A DNA stretch of 64,000 nucleotides from Nocardia sp. CDC159 (GCF_023740735.1 NZ_JAMRXH010000010.1:1-64000); one strand, 5' to 3'; positions 8,288-16,851 are shown, numbered from the stretch's first letter. Numbers and translations: made by a program. The notes: generated by a model not told the origin, from the sequence alone.

Positions 8288-8418
8288 CGTGGTATCTCAA
8301 CCGGACTTCAGGTCCAGAGTTCCTCGGCGTGGCCTGGGTCACGTGGTCCGGTGGCGGCGCGGGTCTGAGATATCGTGAGAGAAGTCTTGTCATTCGGTCA
8401 CGACGTCGAGGAGGGCCA

Positions 8419-8976
8419 ATGGCCGCTGTCGAAACGCCCGCCGCGCGGCTGCGCGAACTACAGGATCGCGGCTGCACCCCGGGACAGGCGTGGGAGCTGT
8501 TCGACTCGCTGCCCGCGGTGCGGGTCGACGAGATCACCACCGGTCGTTGGAGCGGCGACGAGCTCGACACCGGCCACCCCTGGGCGGACGTACTGGTCGA
8601 ATCCGGCTGGTACGGTAAGCAATTCGACAGTCCCGACAATGTCCAGCCGCTGCTGTTCGCCGGTCCGGACGCCGCGGTCTTCGCCGTCGATCCGCGCCGG
8701 ATGCCGCTCGCGCTGGCCGGACGGATTCCGCTGTCCGGTGTGCGCGCGGCCCGGGCCCTGCTCCCGGTGCTGCGTCCGCTGCTGCGCACCCGCGCGCCGC
8801 GGGCCCGACTGCGGAATCTGGAGTATCGCGGAAAGATCAGTGCGGCAATGATTTACGACCACCTGCCGATCATCGACATCTTCCGGCTGGTGGACGATCA
8901 GACCCTGCTGGGCGTGATGGATCTGCGCGGGCTGCACGAGCCGTATTTCTTCATCCTGCGCCGCGAAAGCGTCTGA
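8419..8976 (+). CDS. GXWXG/DUF4334 domain protein
   Basis: A 185-aa protein with an N-terminal GXWXG domain (motif GRWSGDELDTGHPWAD at about 41-56) and a C-terminal DUF4334 domain (LRNLEYRGKISAAMIYDHLPIIDIFRLVDDQTLLGVMDLRG then PYFFILRRE). The pair is widespread in actinobacteria and some plants; biochemical function is not established, though a lipid- or small-molecule-binding beta structure is likely. The ATG at 8419 has GAGGAGGG just upstream. It is divergent from the NTF2-like gene and precedes the broken monooxygenase. Confidence 0.85.
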   Translation: MAAVETPAARLRELQDRGCTPGQAWELFDSLPAVRVDEITTGRWSGDELDTGHPWADVLVESGWYGKQFDSPDNVQPLLFAGPDAAVFAVDPRRMPLALAGRIPLSGVRAARALLPVLRPLLRTRAPRARLRNLEYRGKISAAMIYDHLPIIDIFRLVDDQTLLGVMDLRGLHEPYFFILRRESV

Positions 8977-9030
8977 GTCCGAACGGTCGCGGCCTACCAT
9001 CGGAGGTACCGCGACCGAAGGGACATCCCG

Positions 9031-10253
9031 ATGGAACGCACGACCTGTCTGGTGGCCGGTGGCGGTCCGGCCGGAATCGTCTTCGCCCTCTTGGCCGCTC
9101 GTGCCGGGGTCGACGTCACCGTGTTGGAGAAGCACGCCGATTTCCTGCGCGATTTCCGCGGCGACACCGTCCATCCGACCACCCTGGACCTGCTCGACGA
9201 ACTGGGCCTGGGGGAGGAGTTCGCGAAGCTGCCGCAGCGGCGGGTGTCGGCTGTGCAGTTGCCCCTGCGCGGGAGTTTCGCCACCGTCGCCACCTTCGAA
9301 CGGCTGCCGGGGCGGCACAAAATACATTGCCATGGTCCCGCAGTGGGATCTGCTGGACCTGCTCACCCGCGCTGCTGATCAGGAGCCGAGCTTCCGGCTG
9401 CGGATGAACACCGAGGCCATCGATCTATTGCGCACGGGCGGCCGGGTGACAGGCGTGCGCTATCGCACGAGTGACGGTGTGGTCGGAGAGATCCGGGCCG
9501 ATCTCACCCTCGCCTGCGACGGCCGCACGTCGGTGCTGCGGGAGGCGGCCGGGCTCGGCTCGCGCCGCTGGGCGACGCCGTTCGACGTCCGGTGGTTCCG
9601 GATTCCCCGACACGACACCGATCCGGCGGGTGCGGTCCCGATCCTGACCGCCGACCGGGTCGCGATCCTGCTCGATCGCGGCGACTACTGGCAATGCGCG
9701 ACGCTCATCGCCAAGGGCGGCGCTGCGGCGGGGGCCGGTCACCGAGATCATGCGCGGTATGGCCGATGCCGTGCCGTGGCTGGCCGATCGCGTCGACGCC
9801 GTGCCCGGTTGGGAGCAGGTGAAGCTGTTGGATGTGCAGCTCGATCGCCTCGACCGCTGGTATACCGACGGACTGCTGTGCCTGGGCGATGCGGCGCATG
9901 CCATGTCGCCGGTGGGTGGGGTCGGGATCAATCTGGCGGTGCAGGATGCCGTCGCCGCGGCGCGAATCCTGGTGCCGCGCCTGCTGTCCGGTGCGGTCGG
10001 CGTCGCCGATCTGGCCCGGGTGCAGCGGCGGCGCATCGTGCCGACCGTGGTCACCCAGACGATGCAGCGGTTCATGCATCGGGTCGCGATCCGCCCGGCG
10101 GTCTCCGGCCGGTTGAACGTCTCCAATTCCGAGCGAACCCCGTTGCCGCTGCGGGTGTTCCGGCGCATTCCGATCGTGCGGAGTGTGCCGCCGTTCCTGG
10201 TGGCCCGCGGTGTGCTGCCCGAGCATGCCCCGGACTTCGCGCGGCGGCCGTGA
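9031..10253 (+). pseudogene. FAD-dependent monooxygenase broken by two +1 frameshifts
   Basis: The gene would encode a PHBH-fold FAD monooxygenase of about 405 aa. Frame 1 (from ATG 9031) has the FAD site CLVAGGGPAGIVFALLAARAG and RGDTVHPTTLDLLDELG. The frame then changes at an AAAA run (9319-9322): dropping one A restores RHKYIAMVPQWDLLDLL. A second change lies in AAGGGCGG (9713-9720): dropping one G restores KGALRRGPVTEIMRGMADAVPWL, after which the second FAD motif LLCLGDAAHAMSPVGGVGINLA is intact to the stop at 10251. Everything else is well conserved, so the gene is either recently inactivated or hit by two sequencing insertions. Confidence 0.85.
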
Positions 10254-10262
10254 CGCGGCCGG

Positions 10263-11087
10263 TCACGCCATGGCCGCGAGCATCGCGACCGGGGTGTTGG
10301 CCGCCTCGTGGGCCAGGATGAGCAGCCAGGGATTGCGGTATCGCGACCAGAAATAGCCCAGGAACAGTCCGGTGACCCCGGTGTTGAGCACCGCCGAGGC
10401 GAGGTCGATCGCGGTGCCCGCACCGCCCTGCACGGCCGAATGCCAGGCGCCGAACAGCAGCGCGGTGACCGCGATCGCGGGCCACCGGCCGTACCGCGCC
10501 TCCAGCCTGGTCTGCAACCAGAGGCGATAGAAGATCTCCTCGGTGGTGGCATTGATCAGCAGCAGTGCGGCCAGGGTGAGCGCGCTGGGCGCGGTCGCAC
10601 CGTCCCACTGGACCACCAGGTTGCAGGCCAGCGCGAAGCCGACGGCCGCGGGCAGTGGTCGCAGCCAGCGGCCGCGGGTGTCCAGCCGCAGCCATTCCCG
10701 CACGGTCACCTGCCGCAGCAGCAGCGGAATCGCCAGCAGCAGGCCGAATTTGAGGCCGATGAACCAGAGCGGCGTGCGCGGCGCCAGATGCAGGGCCACG
10801 ACGAAGGCGACGGCTGTTCCGGCCAGCAGCCAGCCCTGGCGCGCCGCCGTATTCGGATCGGTGTCCGGTAGGGCAGTGTCCGGCGTGACCTTCGGCGGCA
10901 CCAGCCGGGTCAGGACGATCCCGACGAGCGCCGGGACCCACAGCAGCAGCATCGGTGTGGTGTCGGGGGTATCGCCGGAGTGGCGCAGGCTGGTGTGGCC
11001 CGTCACGATCAGGACCAGCAGCGCCGCACCGAAGACGCCGACGGCGGCGAAGGGGACGATCCGGTCCGACCGTATTGCGCTCGACAC
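10263..11087 (-). CDS. CPBP family intramembrane metalloprotease
   Basis: A 274-aa protein with about eight hydrophobic helices and the CPBP (Abi/CAAX protease-like) motifs: TTEEIFYRLWLQ (motif 1, EExxxR), LFGAWHSAVQ (motif 2, FxxxH) and LAHEAANTP (motif 3, HxxxN). These residues coordinate the metal in glutamic-type intramembrane peptidases. Bacterial members process prenylated or bacteriocin-type substrates, but the target here is unknown. The GTG at 11087 gives MSSAIRSDR and a first helix at about residue 10; the open frame upstream of it is arginine-rich and unlikely to be coding. It converges on the broken monooxygenase. Confidence 0.85.
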   Translation of the reverse strand: MSSAIRSDRIVPFAAVGVFGAALLVLIVTGHTSLRHSGDTPDTTPMLLLWVPALVGIVLTRLVPPKVTPDTALPDTDPNTAARQGWLLAGTAVAFVVALHLAPRTPLWFIGLKFGLLLAIPLLLRQVTVREWLRLDTRGRWLRPLPAAVGFALACNLVVQWDGATAPSALTLAALLLINATTEEIFYRLWLQTRLEARYGRWPAIAVTALLFGAWHSAVQGGAGTAIDLASAVLNTGVTGLFLGYFWSRYRNPWLLILAHEAANTPVAMLAAMA

Positions 11088-11134
11088 CGCGTCGACGCTA
11101 CCGCCCGGCCCCCGCGCCCGGCGACGATCTCGGC

Positions 11135-11848
11135 CTAGCCCTCCTCGAGGATGGCGTCGAAGCGCTGGTCGGCGCGGTCGAGCTGGGCGAGGATATGCCG
11201 TTTGACGTGCTCGGCGAGCGGGGTGTCGGGGCGGGTCACCAGGTCGCGGTAGACGTCGGTGAGCGGCCGGTATTTGGTGGCCAGATGCCGCTGGACGCCA
11301 CCGGTGGCGTAGACGATGCCCACGCCGTTGTCGGTGAAGTCGGAGATCTTCACCACTCGGGCCCACGGATCGCGGGCCAGGCTGGTGGCGACGTGTTCGC
11401 GGTACTGCGCGTGCCGGTCGACGCCCGGTTTCCGGGCCGGATTGGTGACGGCGGCAACGATAGTGGCGACCCGATCGCCGAAGCGTTCGGTGACCTCGGC
11501 GAGGGCGGCGTCGGCCGGGGCGCCGGGGCGGTCACCGGCCAGCTCCTCGGGATGGTCCTCGACCGAATCGTGCAGCAGCCCAGCGACAACCACCTCGGTA
11601 TCGCGCACCTCGTAGTGACTGACGATCCGAATGGCCACCCGCAGCAGATGATTCACATACGGTTCCCGCCCGTATCGATCGTCGCGATGCAACCGCGCGG
11701 CCAAATCCAAGGCCGCCCCCACCTTCTCGGGCTCACCCAACTTCTCGCTCTCGAGCTCCAGCCGTTGCCGCAACCCACTCTCGCCGTGCACCTCACTGAT
11801 CGTGTGCAACGGCATGATCGACAGAATTCCCGCCCCGATACTGCTCAT
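11135..11848 (-). CDS. HD-domain phosphohydrolase, RelA/SpoT hydrolase-like
   Basis: A 237-aa protein with a single HD domain. The metal-binding pattern is visible: H in REPYVNHLLRVA, the HD pair in GLLHDSVEDHPEE and a distal Asp in VKISDFTDN. The ED after HD and the DFTDN motif are those of (p)ppGpp hydrolase domains, and no synthetase, TGS or ACT domain is present. It may be a small alarmone hydrolase or another nucleotide phosphohydrolase. The start used is the ATG at 11848; ATG 11812 (MPLHTISEV) is an alternative. Just upstream is the tandem repeat array. Confidence 0.75.
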   Translation of the reverse strand: MSSIGAGILSIMPLHTISEVHGESGLRQRLELESEKLGEPEKVGAALDLAARLHRDDRYGREPYVNHLLRVAIRIVSHYEVRDTEVVVAGLLHDSVEDHPEELAGDRPGAPADAALAEVTERFGDRVATIVAAVTNPARKPGVDRHAQYREHVATSLARDPWARVVKISDFTDNGVGIVYATGGVQRHLATKYRPLTDVYRDLVTRPDTPLAEHVKRHILAQLDRADQRFDAILEEG

Positions 11849-11885
11849 ATCGCCAATCTATCGGCCGCTTGCCCTGGCGGAAAGC

Positions 11886-11971
11886 GCGCCGGGGACAGGA
11901 AGTGTGGGTGCGCCGGGGACAGGAAGTGTGGGTGCGCCGGGGACAGGAAGTGTGGGTGCGCCGGGGACAGG
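11886..11971. repeat. Tandem repeat, 24-bp unit, 3.6 copies
   Basis: The unit GCGCCGGGGACAGGAAGTGTGGGT is present as three perfect copies (units of 24 bp at 11886, 11910 and 11934) plus a 14-bp partial copy ending at 11971; the unit is described here by its core GCGCCGGGGACAGG. It lies in the 215-bp intergenic region between the HD hydrolase and alkB genes. Degenerate GGTGTGTGGTGTGCCGAGACAGG-like sequence continues beyond it. The GGGGACA core is shared with the larger array after priA. Confidence 0.85.
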
Positions 11972-12062
11972 GATATGCGCAGGGTGTGTGGTGTGCCGAG
12001 ACAGGGTGTCGGGTGGGGTGCGCCGGAGCACGGGGTGGCGGGCGGGGGTGCAGCTGGGGAGG

Positions 12063-12689
12063 TCAGCGGACGTTGTGGGGGCGGAACTGGATGCTGATTC
12101 GGGGGCCGACCGGGCGGCGGGTTTTCGGGATGGCGTGTTCCCAGGTGCGCTGGCAGGAGCCGCCCATGACGATGAGGTCGCCGTGGCCTGCCTGGTAGCG
12201 GATGCTGGCGCCGCCGCCGCGGGGGCGCAGGAGTAGGGGGCGGGCCGCGCCTACCGAGACGATGGCGACCATGGTGTCGATGGTCGAGCCTCGGCCGCCG
12301 GTGTCGCCGTGCCAGGCCACGCTGTCGTTGCCGTCGCGGTAGTAGCACAGGCCCGCGGTGCGGAACGGCTCGCCGAGTTCGGTGCCGTAGTGGGCGCTCA
12401 GGGCGTCCCGGGCCTGGTCGAGGATCGGATCCGGCAATGCCTCGTTCTCGCCGTAGAACCGTTGCAGCCGGGGCACATCCACCACTCGCTCGTACATCTG
12501 CCGCCGATCCTCCCGCCACGGCACCCCGTCGGCCAAGCGTTCGAACAGCGAATCGGCGCCCCGCAACCAGCCCGGCAGCACATCGACCCAGGCCCCATCG
12601 CCCAGCACATCCCGGCGCACCCCGGCCAGCGGGCCGAGCTCGACCTCCCCGAACCCGTCCAGCAGCGACCCCTGCAGCGGTATCGACAT
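12063..12689 (-). CDS. alkB: AlkB-family 2-oxoglutarate/Fe(II) dioxygenase
   Basis: A 208-aa protein of the AlkB family, which removes alkyl groups from DNA or RNA bases by oxidative demethylation. The iron ligands are H127 and D129 (VAWHGD) and H185 (WEHAIPK); the 2-oxoglutarate-binding arginines are R197 and R203 in PRISIQFRPHN. FRTAGLCYYRDGNDSVAWHGD matches the nucleotide-recognition lid/HxD region of AlkB homologues. The ATG at 12689 is preceded 20 bp upstream by a LexA-type box, so the gene is probably induced by DNA damage. It is a single-gene unit. Confidence 0.88.
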   Translation of the reverse strand: MSIPLQGSLLDGFGEVELGPLAGVRRDVLGDGAWVDVLPGWLRGADSLFERLADGVPWREDRRQMYERVVDVPRLQRFYGENEALPDPILDQARDALSAHYGTELGEPFRTAGLCYYRDGNDSVAWHGDTGGRGSTIDTMVAIVSVGAARPLLLRPRGGGASIRYQAGHGDLIVMGGSCQRTWEHAIPKTRRPVGPRISIQFRPHNVR

Positions 12690-12708
12690 GCCCCGAATCT
12701 ACGACCTT

Positions 12709-12724
12709 TCGAACATATGTTCAA
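12709..12724 (-). promoter_or_regulatory. LexA (SOS) box upstream of alkB
   Basis: TCGAACATATGTTCAA reads TCGAAC-N4-GTTCAA, one mismatch from the mycobacterial/actinobacterial LexA consensus TCGAAC-N4-GTTCGA; its inner GAACATATGTTC is a perfect 12-bp palindrome. It ends 20 bp from the alkB ATG, where a repressor would cover the promoter or transcript start. Match to consensus is seen directly; LexA binding is inferred. Confidence 0.65.
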
Positions 12725-13185
12725 GGTTGCCCGGCGCGGGGTGTCGGAAAACCGAGTGGCCGGTATGCGGGCGGGACGGACACTCGGCACAGTGCCGATG
12801 GATCATCGCCTGCTGCTGACGTTCACGCTGACCACCCGGTATGCGTTCCCGATTCTGGGAGTGATCTTGATCGCTCTGGAGTTCCTCGTCGACGGCACCG
12901 TGGGCGTGCTCGGGGGCGGATCGGGGAGTGGCCGCGCACCCGGCGAGCCGCTCGTCGGCGCGTGGACGTGGCGACCGGCGGCGTTTTCCTCGACCTCGGC
13001 GTGCGCCTGGCCGTGCAGCGCTGACCGGCGATCAAGGCTGCCCGGCACCGTAATCGGCCCGGATGTGACCCAACGCCCATGACACGCACGGGTTGTCGAT
13101 CCGCGCGGGCGCAATAGGGTTGGGCACACTGGGGATTGACCCCATGCCCCGCGCGACCGGGGACCTGGTGGAGGGTGGTTGAGTA
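12725..13185. other. Stretch without a confident gene
   Basis: About 460 bp between the LexA box and the GT-C gene. A possible 95-codon frame from ATG 12794 begins MDHRLLLTFTLTTRYAFPILG and has one hydrophobic segment, but it has no Shine-Dalgarno and its second half (SSTSACAWPCSADRRS) looks non-coding. The minus strand shows nothing convincing. A GGAGG at 13170-13174 serves the following TTG start. It may hold a decayed small membrane-protein gene. Confidence 0.3.
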
Positions 13186-14892
13186 TTGACGGCGCGGCTG
13201 AGCGGTTCGGTCGAGGTGGTGGAAGGTGTTCGGGGACGGCGTGGTTGGTCGTGGCTGTCCCCGCTGGCGGCGGTGCTGGGCGGCGTATTACTGCTGGCCT
13301 GGCGGGCGAGCGAATACGGCAGCTGGATGGTGGACGACGCGGGTATCACCTTCGCGTACGCGCGCAGCGTCGCCGAGGGCGCGGGGCCGGTGTTGCAGCC
13401 CGGTGCGGCGCCGGTCGAGGGGTTCTCCAATCCCACTTGGCTTTTCGTGCTGGTGGTGGGTAAATGGTGCGGACTGTTCGACCACGGCGCCCTGTTCGGC
13501 ATCCCCGATTACGTTCTCTATCCCAAGGCGATCGCGCTGATCTGCTGCGCGGGTATCCTCGCGGCCTGCTACCTGGCCGCGCGGCGGGTATCGCGCTGGC
13601 CCGCGCTGGTGACCCTCGTGGCGGGCGCCGCGCTGGCCGCGATCCCCTCGTTCGTGATCTGGTGCTTCTCCGGCCTGGAGAACGCGTTGTTCGCGCTGGC
13701 CGTGTCCGCGCTGGCCGTCCGTCTGTTCCTGGCGGTGCTGGACGAGCGACTTTGGACACCGGCGGTGGCGGTGACGGTCGGTGTGACAGCCGCGCTCGCC
13801 GCGCTGACCCGTCCCGACGGGCTGATCTATCTGGCCGCCTATCCCGTGGTGTCGGCGATCCTGGTCCGGCGGGCGACCTTGTCCGTGGCGCTGCGGTGTG
13901 GCCTGTATTCGGGCCTGGCGTTCGCGGTTCCGTTCGGCGGCTATCTGCTGTGGCGGATCGTCGAATTCGGCCGACTCGTCCCGAATACCGCGGTCGCCAA
14001 ACAGCAGGCGATGCCGACCGTGCAGGATCTCACCCGGGCCGGGGATCTGGTGCAGTACGCGGGCGCGCCCGCGGTGCTCGTGGCCGTGGGAGTGGTCGCG
14101 CTGTCGCTTGCCCCACGCGGCAGATGGCGCGACGGCGTCGTCGCGCTCGCGGTGCCGCTGGTGCTGGCGGTGATCGCGTATTGCGTGCTGCAGCCGGACT
14201 GGATGGCGCAATTCCGGTTCGCCACCCCGGTGTGGGCCCTGGGGGCAATTCTCGTCGCGATCTCGGCCGAGCAGCTGCTGGCGCGGCTGCACCGGCGCGG
14301 CCAGGTGCTGGTCGCGCTGACGCTGATCGGTGTTCTGATCCCGTCGGGCTGCGCGCTCACCGTCTCGTCCGAATCGTTTCGTGCCGATCAGGACGTGCCG
14401 CTGTGCTGGATCGTTCTGCGGTTCGGGCGCATGGTCAACGGCTACGCGGACATTCTCGCCCTCCGGCACGGCACCCTGTTCACCCCCGATATGGGTGGAA
14501 GTTCGCTGACCTCGCGGCTGCGACTGGTCGACATGGCCGGTCTCGCCGATGCGCGGGTCGCGGACATCTACGCCGGTAAGGACCCCACTCGCCTAGGCGA
14601 CTACGTATTCGACGAGGTCAAGCCCACCTTCGTGCACACCCACGGGGCGTGGATGCAGAACGGGGTCACCACCGATCCGCGTATCGAACGCGACTACTAC
14701 CGGATCCATCGGTCCCCGGACCCGGACCGCCCGGACGAAGACTGGGTCCGCAAAGAGGTGGTCCGCGACGAACACCAGCTCGGACAGCTGCGTCGATACG
14801 CGGGTGAGGTCCTCCCGGGTCTGTGGCAGGAGTTCAGGACCTCGGGTTGCGGTCCGACCTTGCGACCGGGTCAGACCCTCGCGCGCACGTGA
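13186..14892 (+). CDS. GT-C fold glycosyltransferase, AftB-like
   Basis: A 568-aa membrane protein with about ten helices followed by a soluble C-terminal domain from roughly residue 400. After the first helix comes WMVDDAGITFAYARSVAEGAGPVLQPG and EGFSNPTW, the catalytic-loop pattern (DD-x-ITF-YAR) of polyprenyl-phosphate-dependent GT-C enzymes such as the arabinofuranosyltransferase AftB. It would use a decaprenyl-phospho-sugar on the outer face of the membrane for cell-wall polysaccharide. The start is TTG at 13186, with GGAGGGTGG about 7 nt upstream; a GTG at 13207 is an alternative. It shares a bidirectional terminator with the LGFP gene. The exact sugar and acceptor cannot be told. Confidence 0.72.
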   Translation: MTARLSGSVEVVEGVRGRRGWSWLSPLAAVLGGVLLLAWRASEYGSWMVDDAGITFAYARSVAEGAGPVLQPGAAPVEGFSNPTWLFVLVVGKWCGLFDHGALFGIPDYVLYPKAIALICCAGILAACYLAARRVSRWPALVTLVAGAALAAIPSFVIWCFSGLENALFALAVSALAVRLFLAVLDERLWTPAVAVTVGVTAALAALTRPDGLIYLAAYPVVSAILVRRATLSVALRCGLYSGLAFAVPFGGYLLWRIVEFGRLVPNTAVAKQQAMPTVQDLTRAGDLVQYAGAPAVLVAVGVVALSLAPRGRWRDGVVALAVPLVLAVIAYCVLQPDWMAQFRFATPVWALGAILVAISAEQLLARLHRRGQVLVALTLIGVLIPSGCALTVSSESFRADQDVPLCWIVLRFGRMVNGYADILALRHGTLFTPDMGGSSLTSRLRLVDMAGLADARVADIYAGKDPTRLGDYVFDEVKPTFVHTHGAWMQNGVTTDPRIERDYYRIHRSPDPDRPDEDWVRKEVVRDEHQLGQLRRYAGEVLPGLWQEFRTSGCGPTLRPGQTLART

Positions 14893-14913
14893 TGTGGAAG
14901 TCGCAGACCGCTG

Positions 14914-14947
14914 CGCGCGGTGCCGCCGCATCCGGCGGCACCGCGCG
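14914..14947. terminator. Bidirectional hairpin terminator
   Basis: CGCGCGGTGCCGCCG (14914-14928) and CGGCGGCACCGCGCG (14933-14947) form a perfect 15-bp stem with a 4-nt loop. It lies in the 72-bp gap between the convergent GT-C and LGFP genes and could stop transcription from both sides. Confidence 0.75.
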
Positions 14948-14964
14948 GAGGTGCGGCGGCTAGA

Positions 14965-15870
14965 TCACCGGTTCGCGCCCGACGGCCGCCACAGATGCGC
15001 CCCACCCGTATGCCGGGGCATCGAGGTCGTCGTCGTATGCGACCCGCCGGAACGACCGCGCAGGGCCATGGCCGCGAGGCCGCCCGCGGCCGCCGCGATG
15101 ATCAGGCCGATCGGCAGCGCCCACCACTTCGCGTTGGAGTTGTTGTCGGTGGCGGGGGCCGCGCTGCCGCGATCCTCGGCCGGGGGAGCGGGGACCCCAC
15201 CGGGCGCGGCACCCGGAACCGAGACGTCCAGGCCGCTCAGCTGACCGGCGACATCCGGTGGGACCGTGGCGAAACCGTCCGCCTGACTCCAGCGAATCTC
15301 GACGGGCGCGCCGTTCTGGCCGCTGAAGGTCTGGCTGTAGACGCCGTCGGCGACCGTGGTGTCGGAGATGGGGCTACCCATGACGCCGTCGCTGGCCTTC
15401 AGATGTGACCAGGCGGTTCGGATCGGACCGCGCACCAGCCACGCGCCGTTCTGCGGACTCCAATGGATGGTTGCCCCATCCGCTGCCGAGAATTCGCTGT
15501 AGCGGGCCGTACCCGCGACGGGCGAATCGGATTCGTCGTTCTTCGGATAGCCGAGGGCATCCGCCCCGCCCAGTGCGAGGTATTTGTCGAGAATCGCGCC
15601 GTACATCACCTTCGCGCCCGTATCGGGCGAGTAGACGATCTTGCCGCCGCGATAGTCCTGGGCCGCGCCGTCGGGCCCGAATGCGTATGGCGCGCCGACA
15701 CTTTCGCCGAGCGGCGACGCCGCGCCGCCCTTTTCCTGATAGTGCGCCTTGATCGCAGCATCGGCGTCGGCGGTCTGGGCCGTCGCGGGTGGACTCAGCA
15801 ACATGCCCGCGCCCAGTGCCAGGGCGAAGCCGGTGGCCGCGGCGGACACCGTTTTCTTCCACAAACTCAT
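14965..15870 (-). CDS. Secreted, membrane-anchored LGFP-repeat protein
   Basis: A 301-aa protein with a signal peptide (MSLWKKTVSAAATGFALALGAGMLLSPPATAQT, cleavage near ATA-QT), about four LGFP repeats (for example PLGESVGAPYAFGPDGAAQDYRGG, ALGYPKNDESDSPVAG and VMGSPISDTTVADG) and a C-terminal helix NAKWWALPIGLIIAAAAGGLAAMAL followed by a basic tail. LGFP repeats are found in cell-envelope proteins of mycolata, including Corynebacterium PS1, and probably hold the cell wall. It would sit outside the cell tethered by the C-terminal helix. The ATG at 15868-15870 has GGAGG upstream. It is 44 bp downstream of a glycine-rich membrane protein gene on the same strand. Confidence 0.85.
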   Translation of the reverse strand: MSLWKKTVSAAATGFALALGAGMLLSPPATAQTADADAAIKAHYQEKGGAASPLGESVGAPYAFGPDGAAQDYRGGKIVYSPDTGAKVMYGAILDKYLALGGADALGYPKNDESDSPVAGTARYSEFSAADGATIHWSPQNGAWLVRGPIRTAWSHLKASDGVMGSPISDTTVADGVYSQTFSGQNGAPVEIRWSQADGFATVPPDVAGQLSGLDVSVPGAAPGGVPAPPAEDRGSAAPATDNNSNAKWWALPIGLIIAAAAGGLAAMALRGRSGGSHTTTTSMPRHTGGAHLWRPSGANR

Positions 15871-15914
15871 CGAAAGCCTCCTCGTAATTCGAAAGGGAAT
15901 TCGACTCGTGTGAA

Positions 15915-16175
15915 TCAGCGGACCTCGCCGGTCTTCGGCTTGGTGGCGAATCCGACGATCGCCGACAGCACGGCGCCGACCACGCCGCCGCCCGCGACCT
16001 GCGCGAGGATCTGGCCGAAGTCCAGTCCGCTGCTGGTCGCGGCCTGAATGATCGCCCCGGTGATGCCCCCGCCGACCGCACCCGCCGCACCGCTCACGAC
16101 GGGTCCCATCGGACTCTTGGCTCCACCGACCCCGCCGCCTACGACCCCGCCGAGCAGACCCAAAAGCCACTCCAT
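15915..16175 (-). CDS. Glycine-rich small membrane protein, unknown
   Basis: An 86-aa protein made of two glycine-zipper-like hydrophobic segments (LLGLLGGVVGGGVGGA and VVSGAAGAVGGGITGAIIQAA, then QVAGGGVVGAVLSAIVGFAT) and a short charged tail. Such proteins can insert in membranes or oligomerise; no known family is recognised. The ATG has GGAGGAAG upstream. It precedes the LGFP gene by 44 bp and may be cotranscribed with it. Confidence 0.65.
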   Translation of the reverse strand: MEWLLGLLGGVVGGGVGGAKSPMGPVVSGAAGAVGGGITGAIIQAATSSGLDFGQILAQVAGGGVVGAVLSAIVGFATKPKTGEVR

Positions 16176-16289
16176 GCTTCCTCCTTCAAATATGACGGAC
16201 GTTGCATAACCACACGATAGCCCGCAGTTCGCTGGATAAACTCGAAAACGGAGGAATGTAATTCCAGGAATGATCGGGTCGAAATTCCC

Positions 16290-16766
16290 TCACGAGCCGG
16301 AACGCAGGCGTCGGATCTCTTCGGCGGTACTCCGCTCGGCCGCCTCGAGAAAGCGGAGAATCGTTCGGATCTCTTCGTCGTCGAACCCCTCGAGGTCGGC
16401 CTCGGTGCGGGCGCCCAGCCCCGCGTAGGCGGCGGCGGCCCGATCGATGCCGGTGCGCGTCGGCTCGATGAGAACTCGCCTGCGATCGGTCGGATCGGGC
16501 ACCCGCCGAACGCAGTCGGCCGCGACCAGTCGATCGATCATGCGCGAGGCCGATCCGGTCGTCAGATTCACCCGTTCGGCCAGTGCGCCCGGCGTCGCCG
16601 GACCGTACCGGTCCAGCACATGCAGACATTGCACGTCGGTGTCGGTCACTCCCAGCCTGGCGGCCACCAGGCCGTTGAGCTGTACCACTCGAATCGCCCA
16701 GGCTGGCACCGCGATCCTGGTGAGCTCGCCGACCAGCGCTTTTCGGTCCCGTTTCGACTCCGTCAT
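16290..16766 (-). CDS. MarR family transcriptional regulator
   Basis: A 158-aa winged-helix regulator. The MarR core is clear: TDTDVQCLHVLDRYGPATPGALAERVNLTTGSASRMIDRLVAADCVRRVPDPTDRRRVLIEPT, covering recognition helix and wing, with flanking dimerisation helices. It is transcribed divergently from the P450 gene, and the shared 108-bp region holds two mirror-image operator sites, so it probably controls itself and the P450. The ligand is unknown; such pairs often respond to aromatic compounds. Confidence 0.88.
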   Translation of the reverse strand: MTESKRDRKALVGELTRIAVPAWAIRVVQLNGLVAARLGVTDTDVQCLHVLDRYGPATPGALAERVNLTTGSASRMIDRLVAADCVRRVPDPTDRRRVLIEPTRTGIDRAAAAYAGLGARTEADLEGFDDEEIRTILRFLEAAERSTAEEIRRLRSGS

Positions 16767-16788
16767 GCCGCACCGATCCTCTCCGATC

Positions 16789-16851
16789 GCTGCGTCGCGC
16801 AGCGAATCCGTGCTACTTTTGCTGTGTCACACAGTCGCTGCGCGACGCAGC
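16789..16851. promoter_or_regulatory. Two mirror-image operators in the marR-P450 divergent promoter
   Basis: GCTGCGTCGCGCAGCG (16789-16804) and CGCTGCGCGACGCAGC (16836-16851) are exact reverse complements of each other, and each is itself nearly palindromic (GCTGCG...CGCAGC). Between them is the palindrome TGTGTCACACA (16823-16833). The symmetric placement between the two divergent starts is what is expected of a dual-site MarR operator. Confidence 0.65.

Noticed and set aside
12794..13082. Small membrane protein gene
   Set aside because: No Shine-Dalgarno, only one hydrophobic segment and an uneven second half; described as gene-free with low confidence.
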